Positions 22,460-32,115 of a stretch of 64,000 nucleotides of DNA are shown piece after piece. Position numbers and translations under genes: made by a program. This DNA comes from Acaryochloris sp. CCMEE 5410 (GTDB lineage: Bacteria; Cyanobacteriota; Cyanobacteriia; Thermosynechococcales; Thermosynechococcaceae), in assembly GCF_000238775.2 (NCBI RefSeq), contig NZ_AFEJ02000001.1, positions 806,001-870,000 of the forward strand, written 5' to 3'. Numbering within the stretch: position 1 is the stretch's first letter; the number at the start of each line of letters is the position of its first letter. The notes beneath the pieces were generated by a model. It saw only the letters and a list, made by a program, of their open reading frames with translations, was not told the origin of the DNA and searched no databases.

Positions 22460-22957
22460 CTAATAGGCCCAACTCGGGTTTTGAATTCTGGTACACCAGT
22501 TTTGGAGTGCATTTTGTTGAAAGGTTGAGGTTTGAGCCTTTTGCTGGCGCTGGTAGAGGCTGGCAACCAGCTCGGCCTTGCTTTCGGCATGCTTTTGCAA
22601 TGCAGCTTGTAGTTTAGATTGATGTAGAACCAAACATTTGCTGGCTTCAATTGTAGTGATAGTTGCAGAGGCTGGCTGACTATCAAAGAGATTGATATCC
22701 CCAAAATGGGCTCCCCGTGAAAGCTCAGCCATTTTGATATCATCTACATGAATTTTGACTTTTCCTTCAACTATGAAAAAGATTAATCTTTTTCGATCTC
22801 CTTTGTGGAGGATAGCTTGATTCTCCTTAAACGTTCGCTCTTCCATATCTGCTGCTAAACATTCTAAGAAAGCTTCATTCTCAATACGTTGTAGAAAATC
22901 AGTTGTTCTGAGAAATGCTAAGCGATTCACCACTGTTGAGCTGGTTTGGGAAAACAT
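22460..22957 (-). CDS. Cyclic nucleotide-binding domain protein
   Basis: A 165-residue protein that is essentially one CNB (CAP effector) domain: NQAILHKGDRKRLIFFIVEGKVKI and RGAHFGDINLFDSQPASATITT match the beta-roll and phosphate-binding cassette (GDINLF..PASAT in place of GEMALL..RSAT). The Glu-Arg pair that grips cyclic nucleotide ribose-phosphate is altered (Asp and Ala), so ligand binding may be lost or changed. There is no helix-turn-helix region, so it is not a CRP-type transcription factor. The C-terminus is a short Gln-rich helix. Role unknown; convergent with ilvC. Confidence 0.75.
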   Translation of the reverse strand: MFSQTSSTVVNRLAFLRTTDFLQRIENEAFLECLAADMEERTFKENQAILHKGDRKRLIFFIVEGKVKIHVDDIKMAELSRGAHFGDINLFDSQPASATITTIEASKCLVLHQSKLQAALQKHAESKAELVASLYQRQQKAQTSTFQQNALQNWCTRIQNPSWAY

Positions 22958-23327
22958 ACTTAAGAAAGTGAGATTTGAAAAATTTCTATGTTTCCTAGTA
23001 TCTTCTTTCCCAGAAGGCTCATCGACCGTATAACCACTGATTCTTGTTTTTTTAATTTTGACTAGAGGTTAGATGAAAAATCTCGCGCAAGAGCCACAAG
23101 CCAGAAGCTATAACAGCTAGCACATGTTTAGAGTGAATGATGCTGAGCGGTTTCTAGGTGACTCGACAACAGTAGGCGTTTCTCTTAATTAACCCATCCG
23201 ATGACCGTGAAATCACTGAGAATTGGTGTAGTAATCGCGGATGAATATGACTTAAGCGGCCTTTTTGAGAATGATCCAATACAATGGCGGTAAGTCTAGC
23301 GACAATCTGCAGATACTCAACTCCTAT
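22958..23327. other. Intergenic region
   Basis: About 370 bases upstream of the cyclic nucleotide-binding gene; a frame on the minus strand (23154-23372) is a shadow without support. Nothing else recognised. Confidence 0.4.
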
Positions 23328-23537
23328 ATGGCACCAAGACGACGAGCAAGGCGTAAGCGACTCTTTCAACAATCTCGACTAACCCGCTCCAATAAGCCTC
23401 GATGTGTAGTTTGTGAGGAAGAATTTGATTCCCCAACCCTTAGTGTCCAGTTTGGTAAGGGGCGGGCTCATCTTCTCTGTGCAGGCCTGGCTAGGATAGG
23501 ATTAAAAGGTCTAGCACGCTCTTCGGGCCGCTGGTAA
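23328..23537 (+). CDS. Small Arg-rich hypothetical protein with CxxC
   Basis: The frame is open from 23265; the ATG at 23328 would give 69 residues starting MAPRRRARRKRLFQQSR. A CVVC pair (about residues 26-29) and a later HLLC suggest a possible zinc site. The N-terminus is strongly basic and the C-terminus ends in Gly/Arg/Trp. No clear ribosome site precedes the ATG and I do not recognise the family, so this is a tentative gene. Confidence 0.35.
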   Translation: MAPRRRARRKRLFQQSRLTRSNKPRCVVCEEEFDSPTLSVQFGKGRAHLLCAGLARIGLKGLARSSGRW

Positions 23538-23761
23538 GTCTGCTCTAGATGTACTTGCTGGTTCTGAGTTTATGAAATTTTTTGTGGGTGTGATGGTTTC
23601 TAGCTCTTTCTGTCCATCCTAATGACAAATGCTGCGGGGTAAAAAATCTTCAATTCAATAGCGTTAGCTGTTCAGTGAGTGTACCCACTTTCTTGCCTTG
23701 GCAAAGATGGCAGGTTTCTTTGAACGCTTGGCCTCGGTAACCATTCTTTCTTCTTCGGTAT

Positions 23762-25135
23762 ATGAATCAATCATTCAAGCTCCGTTCGACGACTCGTAGC
23801 CATGGGATTTTGAAAAGTGTCGTCTTAGTTCCAGCAACGACCTTTACCTTGTTACAGCCTTGTTTAACGAGTGAAGCCCAGGCTGCTCTTGAAGATAGTC
23901 CGAAGGTTGTTCTGGATGAAGCTTGGCAGTTAGTCAACCGCTACTATGTTGACGGTACCTTTAATCAAAAGGATTGGCAGGCAACTCGTCAGACTTTGTT
24001 AGGTGAGCAGTATGTTTCCAAACAGCATGCTTATTCTGCCCTCCGTAAAGCCTTAGCGGAACTGGATGATCCCTACACACGGTTCATGTCGCCTCAAGAG
24101 TTTAAGGCTCTGACCACTCAAACTTCAGGTCAGTTGTCTGGTATTGGTATTCGGTTAGAACAGAATAAAACGACGAATGCAATTACAGTCATTAAGCTGT
24201 TGCCTAATGCCCCTGCATTAAAGGCTGGCTTACAGGTTGGAGATCGTATCCTAGCCATCGATGGCAACAAAACTGATGCCATGGATCTCGAAGATGCCTC
24301 CAGTTTAATTCGAGGGGAGATTGATACTGCAGTCAAGTTACGGATCAGTCGAGCTGGGCAAGATCCGTTTGACCTGAATATTACCCGAGACGTCATTGAA
24401 CTCCCTACAGTTCATACCAAAATCAAACAGGAAGGGAATAATCGTGTTGGCTACATTCGGTTGCTGGAGTTTAGCGCTCATGCCTCCGAGCAGATGAAAA
24501 CGGCGATCAAAGAACTGGAAGCTCAAAATGTTGACGGCTTTGTGCTCGATTTAAGGGGGAATCCAGGAGGACTTCTAAATGCCAGTATCGAAATTGCTGA
24601 AATGTGGCTAAACCGAGGATTTATCGTTCACACGGTTGATCGCAAAGGCAAACAAGATGATATTCGGGCACATCCCACTGCACTAACTAAGCGCCCTTTG
24701 GTGGTCTTGGTTGATGGAGATTCTGCAAGTTCTAGCGAAATTCTGACAGGCGCTTTACAGGATAACCATCGAGCAAAAGTGATCGGAACATCGACGTTTG
24801 GGAAGGCCTTAGTACAGTCTGTCCACAAACTATCGGATGGCTCAGGGGTTGCGATTACTGTATCTCAGTACTTCACTCCAAACGGGACTGATATTAGCCA
24901 CAAAGGAATTACACCTGATATTCCTGTGAAGCTGACGCCGGAGCAATTACAAACCCTCTACTCGGATCCCAGCCAACTGGCTACTTTTAATGATCCTCAA
25001 TACATGCAGGCAATCCGAAGTCTACAGCAATCCATTCATTCACATAATGGGAAACCTCAAAATTCCGTAGCAATCCCTAAGCAAAACAGAAAGGCTGAAA
25101 CGGTGAATCGTGCTCAAGCAGATTCTATGAAGTGA
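23762..25135 (+). CDS. S41 carboxyl-terminal processing protease (CtpA/Prc family)
   Basis: A 457-residue exported serine protease. A signal sequence (about 1-41, ending SEAQA) leads to an N-terminal helical region, a PDZ domain (about 115-205, SGIGIRLEQ to the carboxylate-binding loop) and the S41 catalytic core with LDLRGNPGG (263-270). The catalytic Ser323 (GDSASSSEI) and Lys348 (STFGKAL) dyad is intact. In cyanobacteria CtpA trims the D1 C-terminus so the oxygen-evolving cluster can assemble; paralogues CtpB/CtpC have other or unknown substrates. Which paralogue this is cannot be decided without comparison. A long low-complexity tail follows the protease domain. psb28 lies just downstream on the opposite strand. 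Confidence 0.88.
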   Translation: MNQSFKLRSTTRSHGILKSVVLVPATTFTLLQPCLTSEAQAALEDSPKVVLDEAWQLVNRYYVDGTFNQKDWQATRQTLLGEQYVSKQHAYSALRKALAELDDPYTRFMSPQEFKALTTQTSGQLSGIGIRLEQNKTTNAITVIKLLPNAPALKAGLQVGDRILAIDGNKTDAMDLEDASSLIRGEIDTAVKLRISRAGQDPFDLNITRDVIELPTVHTKIKQEGNNRVGYIRLLEFSAHASEQMKTAIKELEAQNVDGFVLDLRGNPGGLLNASIEIAEMWLNRGFIVHTVDRKGKQDDIRAHPTALTKRPLVVLVDGDSASSSEILTGALQDNHRAKVIGTSTFGKALVQSVHKLSDGSGVAITVSQYFTPNGTDISHKGITPDIPVKLTPEQLQTLYSDPSQLATFNDPQYMQAIRSLQQSIHSHNGKPQNSVAIPKQNRKAETVNRAQADSMK

Positions 25136-25300
25136 GTTTCCATAAGGCTAATCTGCAATCTTTGGTCCGAACAACCCAACGAGTAGAAAATCCCCACAGT
25201 CGCTGTGCAAGGTCCAAATTCAAATAATCGGCTGATGATTACTCTTTTGCACAGCGAAGTGACTGGAAGGGAAGGTGGTTCTTAAATTGATGGCCGCAAC

Positions 25301-25636
25301 CTAAGATTTCGAAAACCCAAGCCCGTGGGATTCTGCATACCGATTCATAAACCTCATGAATCGATCCCACTCTTCTTCAGATTTCATATCATAATTAGCT
25401 TCAATAGCATGAGGCTTGCCATTGACGAATTTGGCACTCACGTCTAGAGTCGTTAACTCCCCTTCTTCATCTTGCAGATACATCCCCATCACTTCCAATT
25501 TCCCTTCTTGGATCAGATTTGGATTTTCGAAGTAAAAAATAGCCCGGCCTGAACTACCATCTTTAGCCCGTGTTAACCGTACGTCAGGGATGACCTCTTC
25601 ATCAACGCCCCGGATAAACTGAATTGCTGCTGACAT
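25301..25636 (-). CDS. psb28: Photosystem II assembly protein Psb28
   Basis: A 111-residue soluble protein. The sequence [19 protein letters not shown] at the start and [24 protein letters not shown] at the end are the Psb28 signatures. Psb28 binds PSII assembly intermediates lacking the outer antenna (near cytochrome b559/CP47), reshapes the acceptor side and helps protect it; it is absent from mature PSII. It looks like the Psb28-1 type because of the GLGFSKS ending. ATG at 25636; a neighbouring CtpA-type protease gene is convergent. Confidence 0.95.
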   Translation of the reverse strand: MSAAIQFIRGVDEEVIPDVRLTRAKDGSSGRAIFYFENPNLIQEGKLEVMGMYLQDEEGELTTLDVSAKFVNGKPHAIEANYDMKSEEEWDRFMRFMNRYAESHGLGFSKS

Positions 25637-25869
25637 AATGTGAGTTGAATATTTTAAGAACAGTTAAGTTGTCTTTAACTATACTCACATACTCGACCTT
25701 AATGTTCCATAGAAGCCGCCAATAAGCATTGAATTCTTTGTCAATATTGGCCTGTCGGGAATTAGCCCCTAGAGGATAATCATAGACAAACGTATTCACC
25801 TCAATTTGGACGTCTGCCGGTCTATCGGTCCAGCTTCATGCTGTTGCATAACCCAGTTTTTTGGGAAAG

Positions 25870-26697
25870 CTACAGGATTTTCTCCAATCCATAAATCAGA
25901 GTTTGTAACTGGGTAACTTTTCGAATAGAAAGAAGAACACCCGGCATATAGCAGGCCCGATCGCTCGTGTCATGGCGCAAGGTATAGAGTTGACCAGGGG
26001 CACCAAATAAAACTTCTTGGTGAGCAATTAATCCTGGTAGCCGAATACTATGAATTCGAATATTTTCGCTACCTAGACTGCCCCTAGCACCGGTTAAATG
26101 CTCTTTCTCTTCGACCAGGGCAGGGTTATAGGTTTTGCCTAAATCACCGAGTAATTGAGCCGTTTTAACGGCAGTTCCACTGGGTGCATCTGCTTTCTGA
26201 TTGTGGTGTAATTCAATAATTTCGACATGGTCAAAATATTGGGAGGCTTGAACGGCAGCCTGTTGTAACAGCACCATACCAATGGAGAAGTTGGGAATGA
26301 CCAAACAACCCATACTGGCTTTTTCAGTAAATCCGGTCAGATCATTCATTTGCTCATCGCTAAGGCCAGTGGTGCCGATGACCGGAAATACCCCATATGC
26401 GATCGCAGATCTGATATTGCTGTAAACGGAGCTGGGATGGGTAAAGTCCACCATGACACAAGGCTGTTTCTCTTGGGCCGCTGCTGCTAAAACCGGTTCG
26501 AGTTCATTGGTCAATTCAATATTTAAAGTCTCAAGACCAACAAGTTCCCCTGCATCTAGACTAAACACGTCAGGATTGCGGTCAACCGCAGCATAGAGTC
26601 TCAAGTCATCGGCCTGGACTACAGCTTTGATCACTTCCCGCCCCATTTTGCCAGCGGCTCCAGTGACGATAACGGGAGTTGGCGTTGCATTTGTCAT
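25870..26697 (-). CDS. dapB: 4-hydroxy-tetrahydrodipicolinate reductase
   Basis: A 275-residue enzyme of the lysine/diaminopimelate pathway that reduces the DapA product with NAD(P)H. N-terminal [12 protein letters not shown] is the nucleotide-binding loop (11-22), [14 protein letters not shown] is the conserved hinge, and [18 protein letters not shown] carries the catalytic His-His and the Lys that bind substrate. Length is normal. It starts with ATG at 26697 and stands alone, divergent from the radical SAM gene. Confidence 0.96.
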   Translation of the reverse strand: MTNATPTPVIVTGAAGKMGREVIKAVVQADDLRLYAAVDRNPDVFSLDAGELVGLETLNIELTNELEPVLAAAAQEKQPCVMVDFTHPSSVYSNIRSAIAYGVFPVIGTTGLSDEQMNDLTGFTEKASMGCLVIPNFSIGMVLLQQAAVQASQYFDHVEIIELHHNQKADAPSGTAVKTAQLLGDLGKTYNPALVEEKEHLTGARGSLGSENIRIHSIRLPGLIAHQEVLFGAPGQLYTLRHDTSDRACYMPGVLLSIRKVTQLQTLIYGLEKIL

Positions 26698-26851
26698 GAT
26701 TGAACTGCTCGATTGACCTACTGATCTGACTTTATCAATATAGAGGCCATCTTGAATTGCCCTGCGTATAAATATGACGGTGGATCTCTGACGCGAGTGG
26801 TCCCTCGTTATAGTAGATTTGAACGGTTAACGTTGAAGTTTGAGATTGCCC

Positions 26852-29497
26852 GTGCCTGTAGCTGTTGAATCGCTGATTACGCCTGACATTATGAAGCCGG
26901 CTCGTTACCTCGGTAATGAGCTAGGTGCTGTGCATAAAGCCTGGGATTCAGCTTCAGTACGATGGGTGTTGACCTACCCTGAAGTTTACGAGGTCGGGGC
27001 ATCTAATCTGGGGCATATTATTCTCTACAACATTCTCAATGCCCAGCCGAGACAGTTGTGCGATCGCGCCTATCTTCCATCTGCAGATTTAGCCACCAAA
27101 CTCCGGGAAACGGAAACGCCCCTCTTTGCAGTTGAAACCAAAAGAGCCCTAACTGACTACGATATTTTAGGTTTTAGCCTCAGTTACGAGCTGGGCGCTA
27201 CCAATATTCTAGAGATGTTGGATCTAGCTAGGATTCCTTTAACTTGGCAAGAACGCAATCAGGCCGGTTGGGGTAAGACCAGTGGTGCCACCTATCCGTT
27301 GATTTTCGCTGGCGGACAGACCGCCACATCCAATCCCGAACCCTATGCGGATTTCTTTGATTTCGTGGCCTTGGGGGATGGCGAAGAACTCTTACCGGAA
27401 ATCGGCTTAATTTTAGAAGAAGGCAAAGCCCAAAGTTTGAGCCGCCAGGCCATCTTACTTGACTTAGCCCAAATTCCCGGCGTATACATACCTCAGTTCT
27501 ACGATATGGCTGACGATGGAGCCGTCCATCCGAACCGTCCCGATGTCCCAAAACGAGTCTTGCGACGAGTGGCCGATCCCATGCCCGCTTATTCCATTGG
27601 CTTGGTCCCCTACGTTCAGACCGTCCATGATCGCCTCACCATCGAAGTGCGGCGGGGCTGTACCCGAGGCTGCCGATTCTGTCAGCCCGGCATGCTCACC
27701 CGCCCGGCTCGGGATGTTGAGCCGGAACAGGTCGTAGATGCCATTGAGACGGGCATGCGGGAGACGGGGTATAACGAGTTTTCCCTCTTGTCCCTCAGCT
27801 GTTCTGATTATCTGGCACTCCCTGCTGTGGGCATGGAAATCAAGAATCGGCTCAAGGATGAGAATGTCTCCCTATCTTTGCCCAGTCAGCGGGTCGATCG
27901 GTTTGATCAAGATATTGCCAATATTATTGGCGGCACTCGTAAAACAGGCTTGACCTTTGCTCCCGAGGCGGGTACTCAGCGGATGCGGGACATCATTAAT
28001 AAGGGCTTGACTAATGAGGAGCTGTTGCGAGGGATTAAAACGGCCCATGAGCAGGGCTGGAGCAAAGTCAAACTCTATTTCATGATTGGCTTACCCGGAG
28101 AGACGGATGCCGATGTCTTGGGCATTGCGGAGACGATTCGGTGGCTGCGCCGAGAATGTCAGGGTCAAGGCAAGCGCCGTCTCAACTTCAACATCACCAT
28201 TTCTAACTTCACCCCTAAACCCCATACCCCCTTTCAGTGGCATTCTGTCTCCACCCAGGAATTCCAGCGCAAGCAAGATCTCCTACGGGCCGAATTTAGA
28301 CGATTAAAAGGGGTGAAGGTGAACTTCACGGATGTGCGGATTTCGGCCATGGAAGATTTTGTCGGCCGAGGCGATCGCCGCTTGGCCCCTGTGGTTAAAC
28401 GAGCCTGGGAACTGGGGGCTGGTATGGATTCCTGGTGGGAAAGTTTAGACAAAGCCTATGGCGCCTGGACCGATGCGATCGCAGAAGCGAATCTCACCTG
28501 GAAATACCGCCAAGTCGAGCAAGGGGAATGGAATCTGTTTGATGGCTCCTCTCCAGACCAGGACACATCTCTCCAGCCAAGCCATCACCCTCTCCAAAGT
28601 TTAAATGTGCCCTTACCCTGGGACCATCTGGACACTGGCATCGATAAACAATGGCTGCAGGACGATCTGAAGCGGGCCCTGGAAGCGGCGACTGTCCCGG
28701 ATTGCTCCTTCGAGGGCTGCTCCCACTGTGGAGTCTGTAGCGTTGATTTTGGTCATAACGTCGTTGTTCCCCCTCAACCAATTCCTACATTTGACGGCAA
28801 CTTCGTTCCCAATCAAGAGCGTGTGCAACGTATTCGGGTCTGGTTCGGGAAACAGGGGGATATGGCGTTGGTCAGCCATCTGGATTTATTGCGATTGTTT
28901 GATCGTATTGTGCGGCGATCGCACATTCCTATTGCCTACACTGGAGGCTTTCACCCCAGTCCTCGCATCGCCCCGGCTAACGCCCTGATGTTAGGAGCAA
29001 CCAGTTCAGGCGAGATCGTCGACTTTGAACTAACGGAATGCGTTAGTCTTGAAACTTTTCGGCAAACCCTAGACACTTTTTTGCCGTCTGATATCCCCAT
29101 CTACAATGCTGAAGTCATTGATCTCAAAGCCCCCTCCGCCACTCAAGCCGTGGGCCAGGCTGAATATTCACTAACCGTCACAGCCAGCAACAACTCATCC
29201 TTAGAAGCTGAGCAATGGCAAATCTGGCTCGATCAAATCTTGGAGACAAAAGAAATTCTATTTGAGCAAACCACCAAATCTGGGAAACAGAAAGTGGTCA
29301 ATTTGCGTGATCGACTGTTCTCTTTAAATTTGGGGACAGATAACCCAACTCAAATAAACTATATTGGCAGTTGCCGGAATGATGGGACTATCCTACGCCC
29401 AGAACATCTTATGTTTATGTTGGAACATATCAGCGGAAAGCCAATAATATTGACACAAATTCATCGCCGCCAGTTAATTCTGGTAAATATGTCATAA
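26852..29497 (+). CDS. Fused B12-binding-type radical SAM protein and DUF2344
   Basis: An 881-residue protein joining two families that are separate genes in some bacteria: a TIGR03960-type radical SAM protein with a B12-binding-like N-terminus (about 1-210), SAM core with RRGCTRGCRFCQPG, and a C-terminal DUF2344 (TIGR03936) module (about 650-880, beginning RVWFGKQGDMALVSHLDLLR). A Cys cluster CSFEGCSHCGVC lies between the two. The biochemical reaction is not established; the family often sits near ribosomal or RNase E/G genes, suggesting RNA or ribosome modification. The frame begins with TTG 26840; GTG 26852 (VPVAVESLITPDIMKPARY) is the more likely start. It precedes the polysaccharide cluster but is probably unrelated to it. 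Confidence 0.85.
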   Translation: MPVAVESLITPDIMKPARYLGNELGAVHKAWDSASVRWVLTYPEVYEVGASNLGHIILYNILNAQPRQLCDRAYLPSADLATKLRETETPLFAVETKRALTDYDILGFSLSYELGATNILEMLDLARIPLTWQERNQAGWGKTSGATYPLIFAGGQTATSNPEPYADFFDFVALGDGEELLPEIGLILEEGKAQSLSRQAILLDLAQIPGVYIPQFYDMADDGAVHPNRPDVPKRVLRRVADPMPAYSIGLVPYVQTVHDRLTIEVRRGCTRGCRFCQPGMLTRPARDVEPEQVVDAIETGMRETGYNEFSLLSLSCSDYLALPAVGMEIKNRLKDENVSLSLPSQRVDRFDQDIANIIGGTRKTGLTFAPEAGTQRMRDIINKGLTNEELLRGIKTAHEQGWSKVKLYFMIGLPGETDADVLGIAETIRWLRRECQGQGKRRLNFNITISNFTPKPHTPFQWHSVSTQEFQRKQDLLRAEFRRLKGVKVNFTDVRISAMEDFVGRGDRRLAPVVKRAWELGAGMDSWWESLDKAYGAWTDAIAEANLTWKYRQVEQGEWNLFDGSSPDQDTSLQPSHHPLQSLNVPLPWDHLDTGIDKQWLQDDLKRALEAATVPDCSFEGCSHCGVCSVDFGHNVVVPPQPIPTFDGNFVPNQERVQRIRVWFGKQGDMALVSHLDLLRLFDRIVRRSHIPIAYTGGFHPSPRIAPANALMLGATSSGEIVDFELTECVSLETFRQTLDTFLPSDIPIYNAEVIDLKAPSATQAVGQAEYSLTVTASNNSSLEAEQWQIWLDQILETKEILFEQTTKSGKQKVVNLRDRLFSLNLGTDNPTQINYIGSCRNDGTILRPEHLMFMLEHISGKPIILTQIHRRQLILVNMS

Positions 29498-29653
29498 CTC
29501 AAACTTGCCAAAGTCCATTCTGCATTTGGGGGTAATCTGAAAAAGCAAGAGCCATGATTGAACTAAATGAATAATACGGAGCCAGAATAAACCTCATATT
29601 CGCCTTACTAGTTGATGTTTTGAGTTTGGAACTGCTCTACCCCCATACATGAA

Positions 29654-30790
29654 ATGAAAAATCTTCGTATTGCTTGGCTTTTAACTTCAGCAGCTGACTA
29701 CTGGCATCCGATGCTCAAAAGCCTCTCAGATATTAACCCTTACACTCAGGCATTTGTGGCAAATTGGAGAGGATTTGCACCAGGCTATGAAGATGCCTTC
29801 AAAGTTGATATTGTCGGTGAACGGAAAGTCGTTTCCTTGCGAAAATCAGCGGCGAGTTACGGTGACAATTTCACCGTCATGCCCCTAAATATCGTCAACC
29901 GCTTACTGAAATTCAAGCCTGATGTGATCTTCTGCAACTCCTTTGGGGTTTGGACGATTCTGGCACTCTTGTCTAAACCCATCGGCAAATGGCGGGTCGT
30001 GATTGCCTATGAAGGTAGTTCGCCCGGTGTAGATTATCGAAATTCAACCCTGAGATTGTCGATTCGAAAGGCAATGGTCCAGGCGGCTGACGCCTGCATT
30101 ACCAATAGCCATGCTGGCAAGCAGTACTTAGAAGAATGCCTCGCAGCGCCTGCCGAGCTTGTTCATTTACATCCTTATGAGGTTCCGTCCGGCAACGCGC
30201 TCCAAGCCTCTTCAGCAGGGGAGAATTTAAGTCATCTTGAGTTTAAAAGACCCATTTTTATATTTGTTGGAAGTGTGAGTGTCCGCAAAGGGATTTCTTT
30301 ACTCCTGAAGGCATGCGCCTCTTTAGTCCAAGATGGGTGTCAGCCCTTCACGGTGATGATTGTAGGAGATGGTGATCAACGCCAAGGATTAGAGGAATAT
30401 TGTCGCACCCATAACTTGGAAGACTACGTCAAATGGATAGGGAAAGTCGATTATCAGAAATTAGGGGCGTATTTTGGTTATGCAGATATATTCGTATTAC
30501 CAACATTAGAAGACACTTGGGGGATGGTTGTCTTAGAATCCATGGCTGTGGGTAAGGCCATTCTTTGCTCTCAGTTTGCTGGAGCCTCGGAATTGGTAGC
30601 AAATGACGATAATGGCTATATATTCGATCCTAATGATACAAATGCATTTGCATCTGTAATGAAGAAGTTTGTAGATGACCCCTCTTTAAGTCAGCGTATG
30701 GGAGAACGGTCATCACAAATCATGGCTCAATATACTCCTGAAGCCGCAGCAGAATTCCTTGCTAGCGTTGCTAAAGGCACATTGCAATAA
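29654..30790 (+). CDS. Glycosyltransferase family 4 (first of four)
   Basis: A 378-residue GT-B glycosyltransferase. The C-terminal domain begins at IFIFVGSVSVRKGISLLLKA and carries the E-x7-E motif EDTWGMVVLE followed by GASELV, which bind the nucleotide-sugar donor in GT4. The N-terminal acceptor domain is divergent, so the sugar and acceptor are unknown. It opens a same-strand run of four GT4 genes and a polymerase-like gene; the next gene starts 15 bases after its stop. Role inferred: assembly of an exopolysaccharide or O-antigen repeat unit at the inner membrane. Confidence 0.88.
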   Translation: MKNLRIAWLLTSAADYWHPMLKSLSDINPYTQAFVANWRGFAPGYEDAFKVDIVGERKVVSLRKSAASYGDNFTVMPLNIVNRLLKFKPDVIFCNSFGVWTILALLSKPIGKWRVVIAYEGSSPGVDYRNSTLRLSIRKAMVQAADACITNSHAGKQYLEECLAAPAELVHLHPYEVPSGNALQASSAGENLSHLEFKRPIFIFVGSVSVRKGISLLLKACASLVQDGCQPFTVMIVGDGDQRQGLEEYCRTHNLEDYVKWIGKVDYQKLGAYFGYADIFVLPTLEDTWGMVVLESMAVGKAILCSQFAGASELVANDDNGYIFDPNDTNAFASVMKKFVDDPSLSQRMGERSSQIMAQYTPEAAAEFLASVAKGTLQ

Positions 30791-30805
30791 AGGTGATTTC
30801 TGCTA

Positions 30806-32050
30806 ATGTCTCAACGCTTGAATGTGTTGATTTCTGCTTATGCCTGCCGACCCCATGAAGGGTCTGAGCCTGGAGTAGGTTGGAATTTGGTGCTCGAATT
30901 ATCCAAATATCATCGTATTTGGGTGTTAACTCGAGGGAACAATCAAATACCCATAGAAACTGAGCTCAGTCAACATCCTGTTCCCGATCTCAATTTTATC
31001 TATTGTGAACCATCTCAAATTCTAGCCAAGCTCAATCAAAATCTGAGAATTGTTCACCTACACTATTATCTCTGGCAGTTAAAAGCATACTGGGTTGCCA
31101 AAAAATTACATAACGAAATAAATTTCGACATTGTCCACCATGTAACTTATGTTCGCTATTCAACCCCAAGTTTTCTGTCGTTCTTACCCCCGCCTTTTAT
31201 TTGGGGACCGGTAGGCGGCGGAGAAACCACCCCCAATCAGTTTTGGCAAAGCTTCAGTCTCCGGGGAAAGATCTATGAAATCCTGCGTGAGTCTGCTCGT
31301 CGATTAGGAGAAGTCGATCCGTTTGTCCATCAAACCGCTGCAAGAAGTTCTCTCGCGCGAGGGACCACCCAAGATACTGTTGATCGGCTCAAAGCTCTCG
31401 GTGCATCTGAGGTGGAAGTTTATTCGCAATTAGGATTGTCCACCAGCGAAATTGCCACGTTAAATCTTAAATCGAATAATCACGAGCGGGCAACGCGTTT
31501 TGTCAGTATTGGGCGTTTGCTGCATTGGAAAGGGTTTCATTTAGGGTTGCAGGCCTTTGCTCAAGCGAATTTACCTGAGGATACCGAATATTGGATTATT
31601 GGTGATGGCCCTGAACGTCAACACTTACAGCAACTAGCCGCTACGCTGCAAATCGATCACCAAGTTAGATTTTGGTCTCAACTCTCTCGAGAAGAAACCC
31701 TCAATAAATTAGGGGAATGCTTGGCACTCATTCATCCCAGTTTGCATGAGTCGGGTGGTCTGGTCTGTCTTGAAGCTATGGCTGCAGGTTGCCCAGTCAT
31801 ATGCCTAAACATAGGAGGTCCAGCGATTCATGTAACCGAAGAAACGGGCTTTAAAATTTCTGTACAAACCCCGCAACAGGTCATTGATGATTTAGCATCT
31901 GCCCTGAGGCAGATTGCTAGAGATCCAGATCTTTGGCAACGCTGTAGTCAAGCAGGGCAGGAGCGCGCTCAGACCCAATTTAGCTGGGAAAGTAAAGGCT
32001 TAGCTCAAGCTAAGCTTTACCAAAAGCTTTTGCAAGTCAATTCCCCATAA
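30806..32050 (+). CDS. Glycosyltransferase family 4 (second of four)
   Basis: A 414-residue GT-B enzyme. The N-terminus LISAYACRPHEGSEPGVGWN is typical of a GT4 subgroup in cyanobacterial polysaccharide loci. The donor domain contains FVSIGRLLHWKGFHLGLQAF and the E-x7-E motif HESGGLVCLEAM with GGPAIHV. It follows the first transferase by 15 bases and precedes the third by about 65, so one transcript is likely. Specificity cannot be read from sequence. Confidence 0.88.
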   Translation: MSQRLNVLISAYACRPHEGSEPGVGWNLVLELSKYHRIWVLTRGNNQIPIETELSQHPVPDLNFIYCEPSQILAKLNQNLRIVHLHYYLWQLKAYWVAKKLHNEINFDIVHHVTYVRYSTPSFLSFLPPPFIWGPVGGGETTPNQFWQSFSLRGKIYEILRESARRLGEVDPFVHQTAARSSLARGTTQDTVDRLKALGASEVEVYSQLGLSTSEIATLNLKSNNHERATRFVSIGRLLHWKGFHLGLQAFAQANLPEDTEYWIIGDGPERQHLQQLAATLQIDHQVRFWSQLSREETLNKLGECLALIHPSLHESGGLVCLEAMAAGCPVICLNIGGPAIHVTEETGFKISVQTPQQVIDDLASALRQIARDPDLWQRCSQAGQERAQTQFSWESKGLAQAKLYQKLLQVNSP

Positions 32051-32115
32051 GCTAATGATTCCCCTCACAGATTGATGCATTTTGCCCTCCTATAGGTAGA
32101 GAGTCGCTTTTTCTG

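Noticed and set aside
22460-22957. CRP-type transcription factor
   Set aside because: The protein ends after the cyclic nucleotide-binding domain and lacks a DNA-binding helix-turn-helix.
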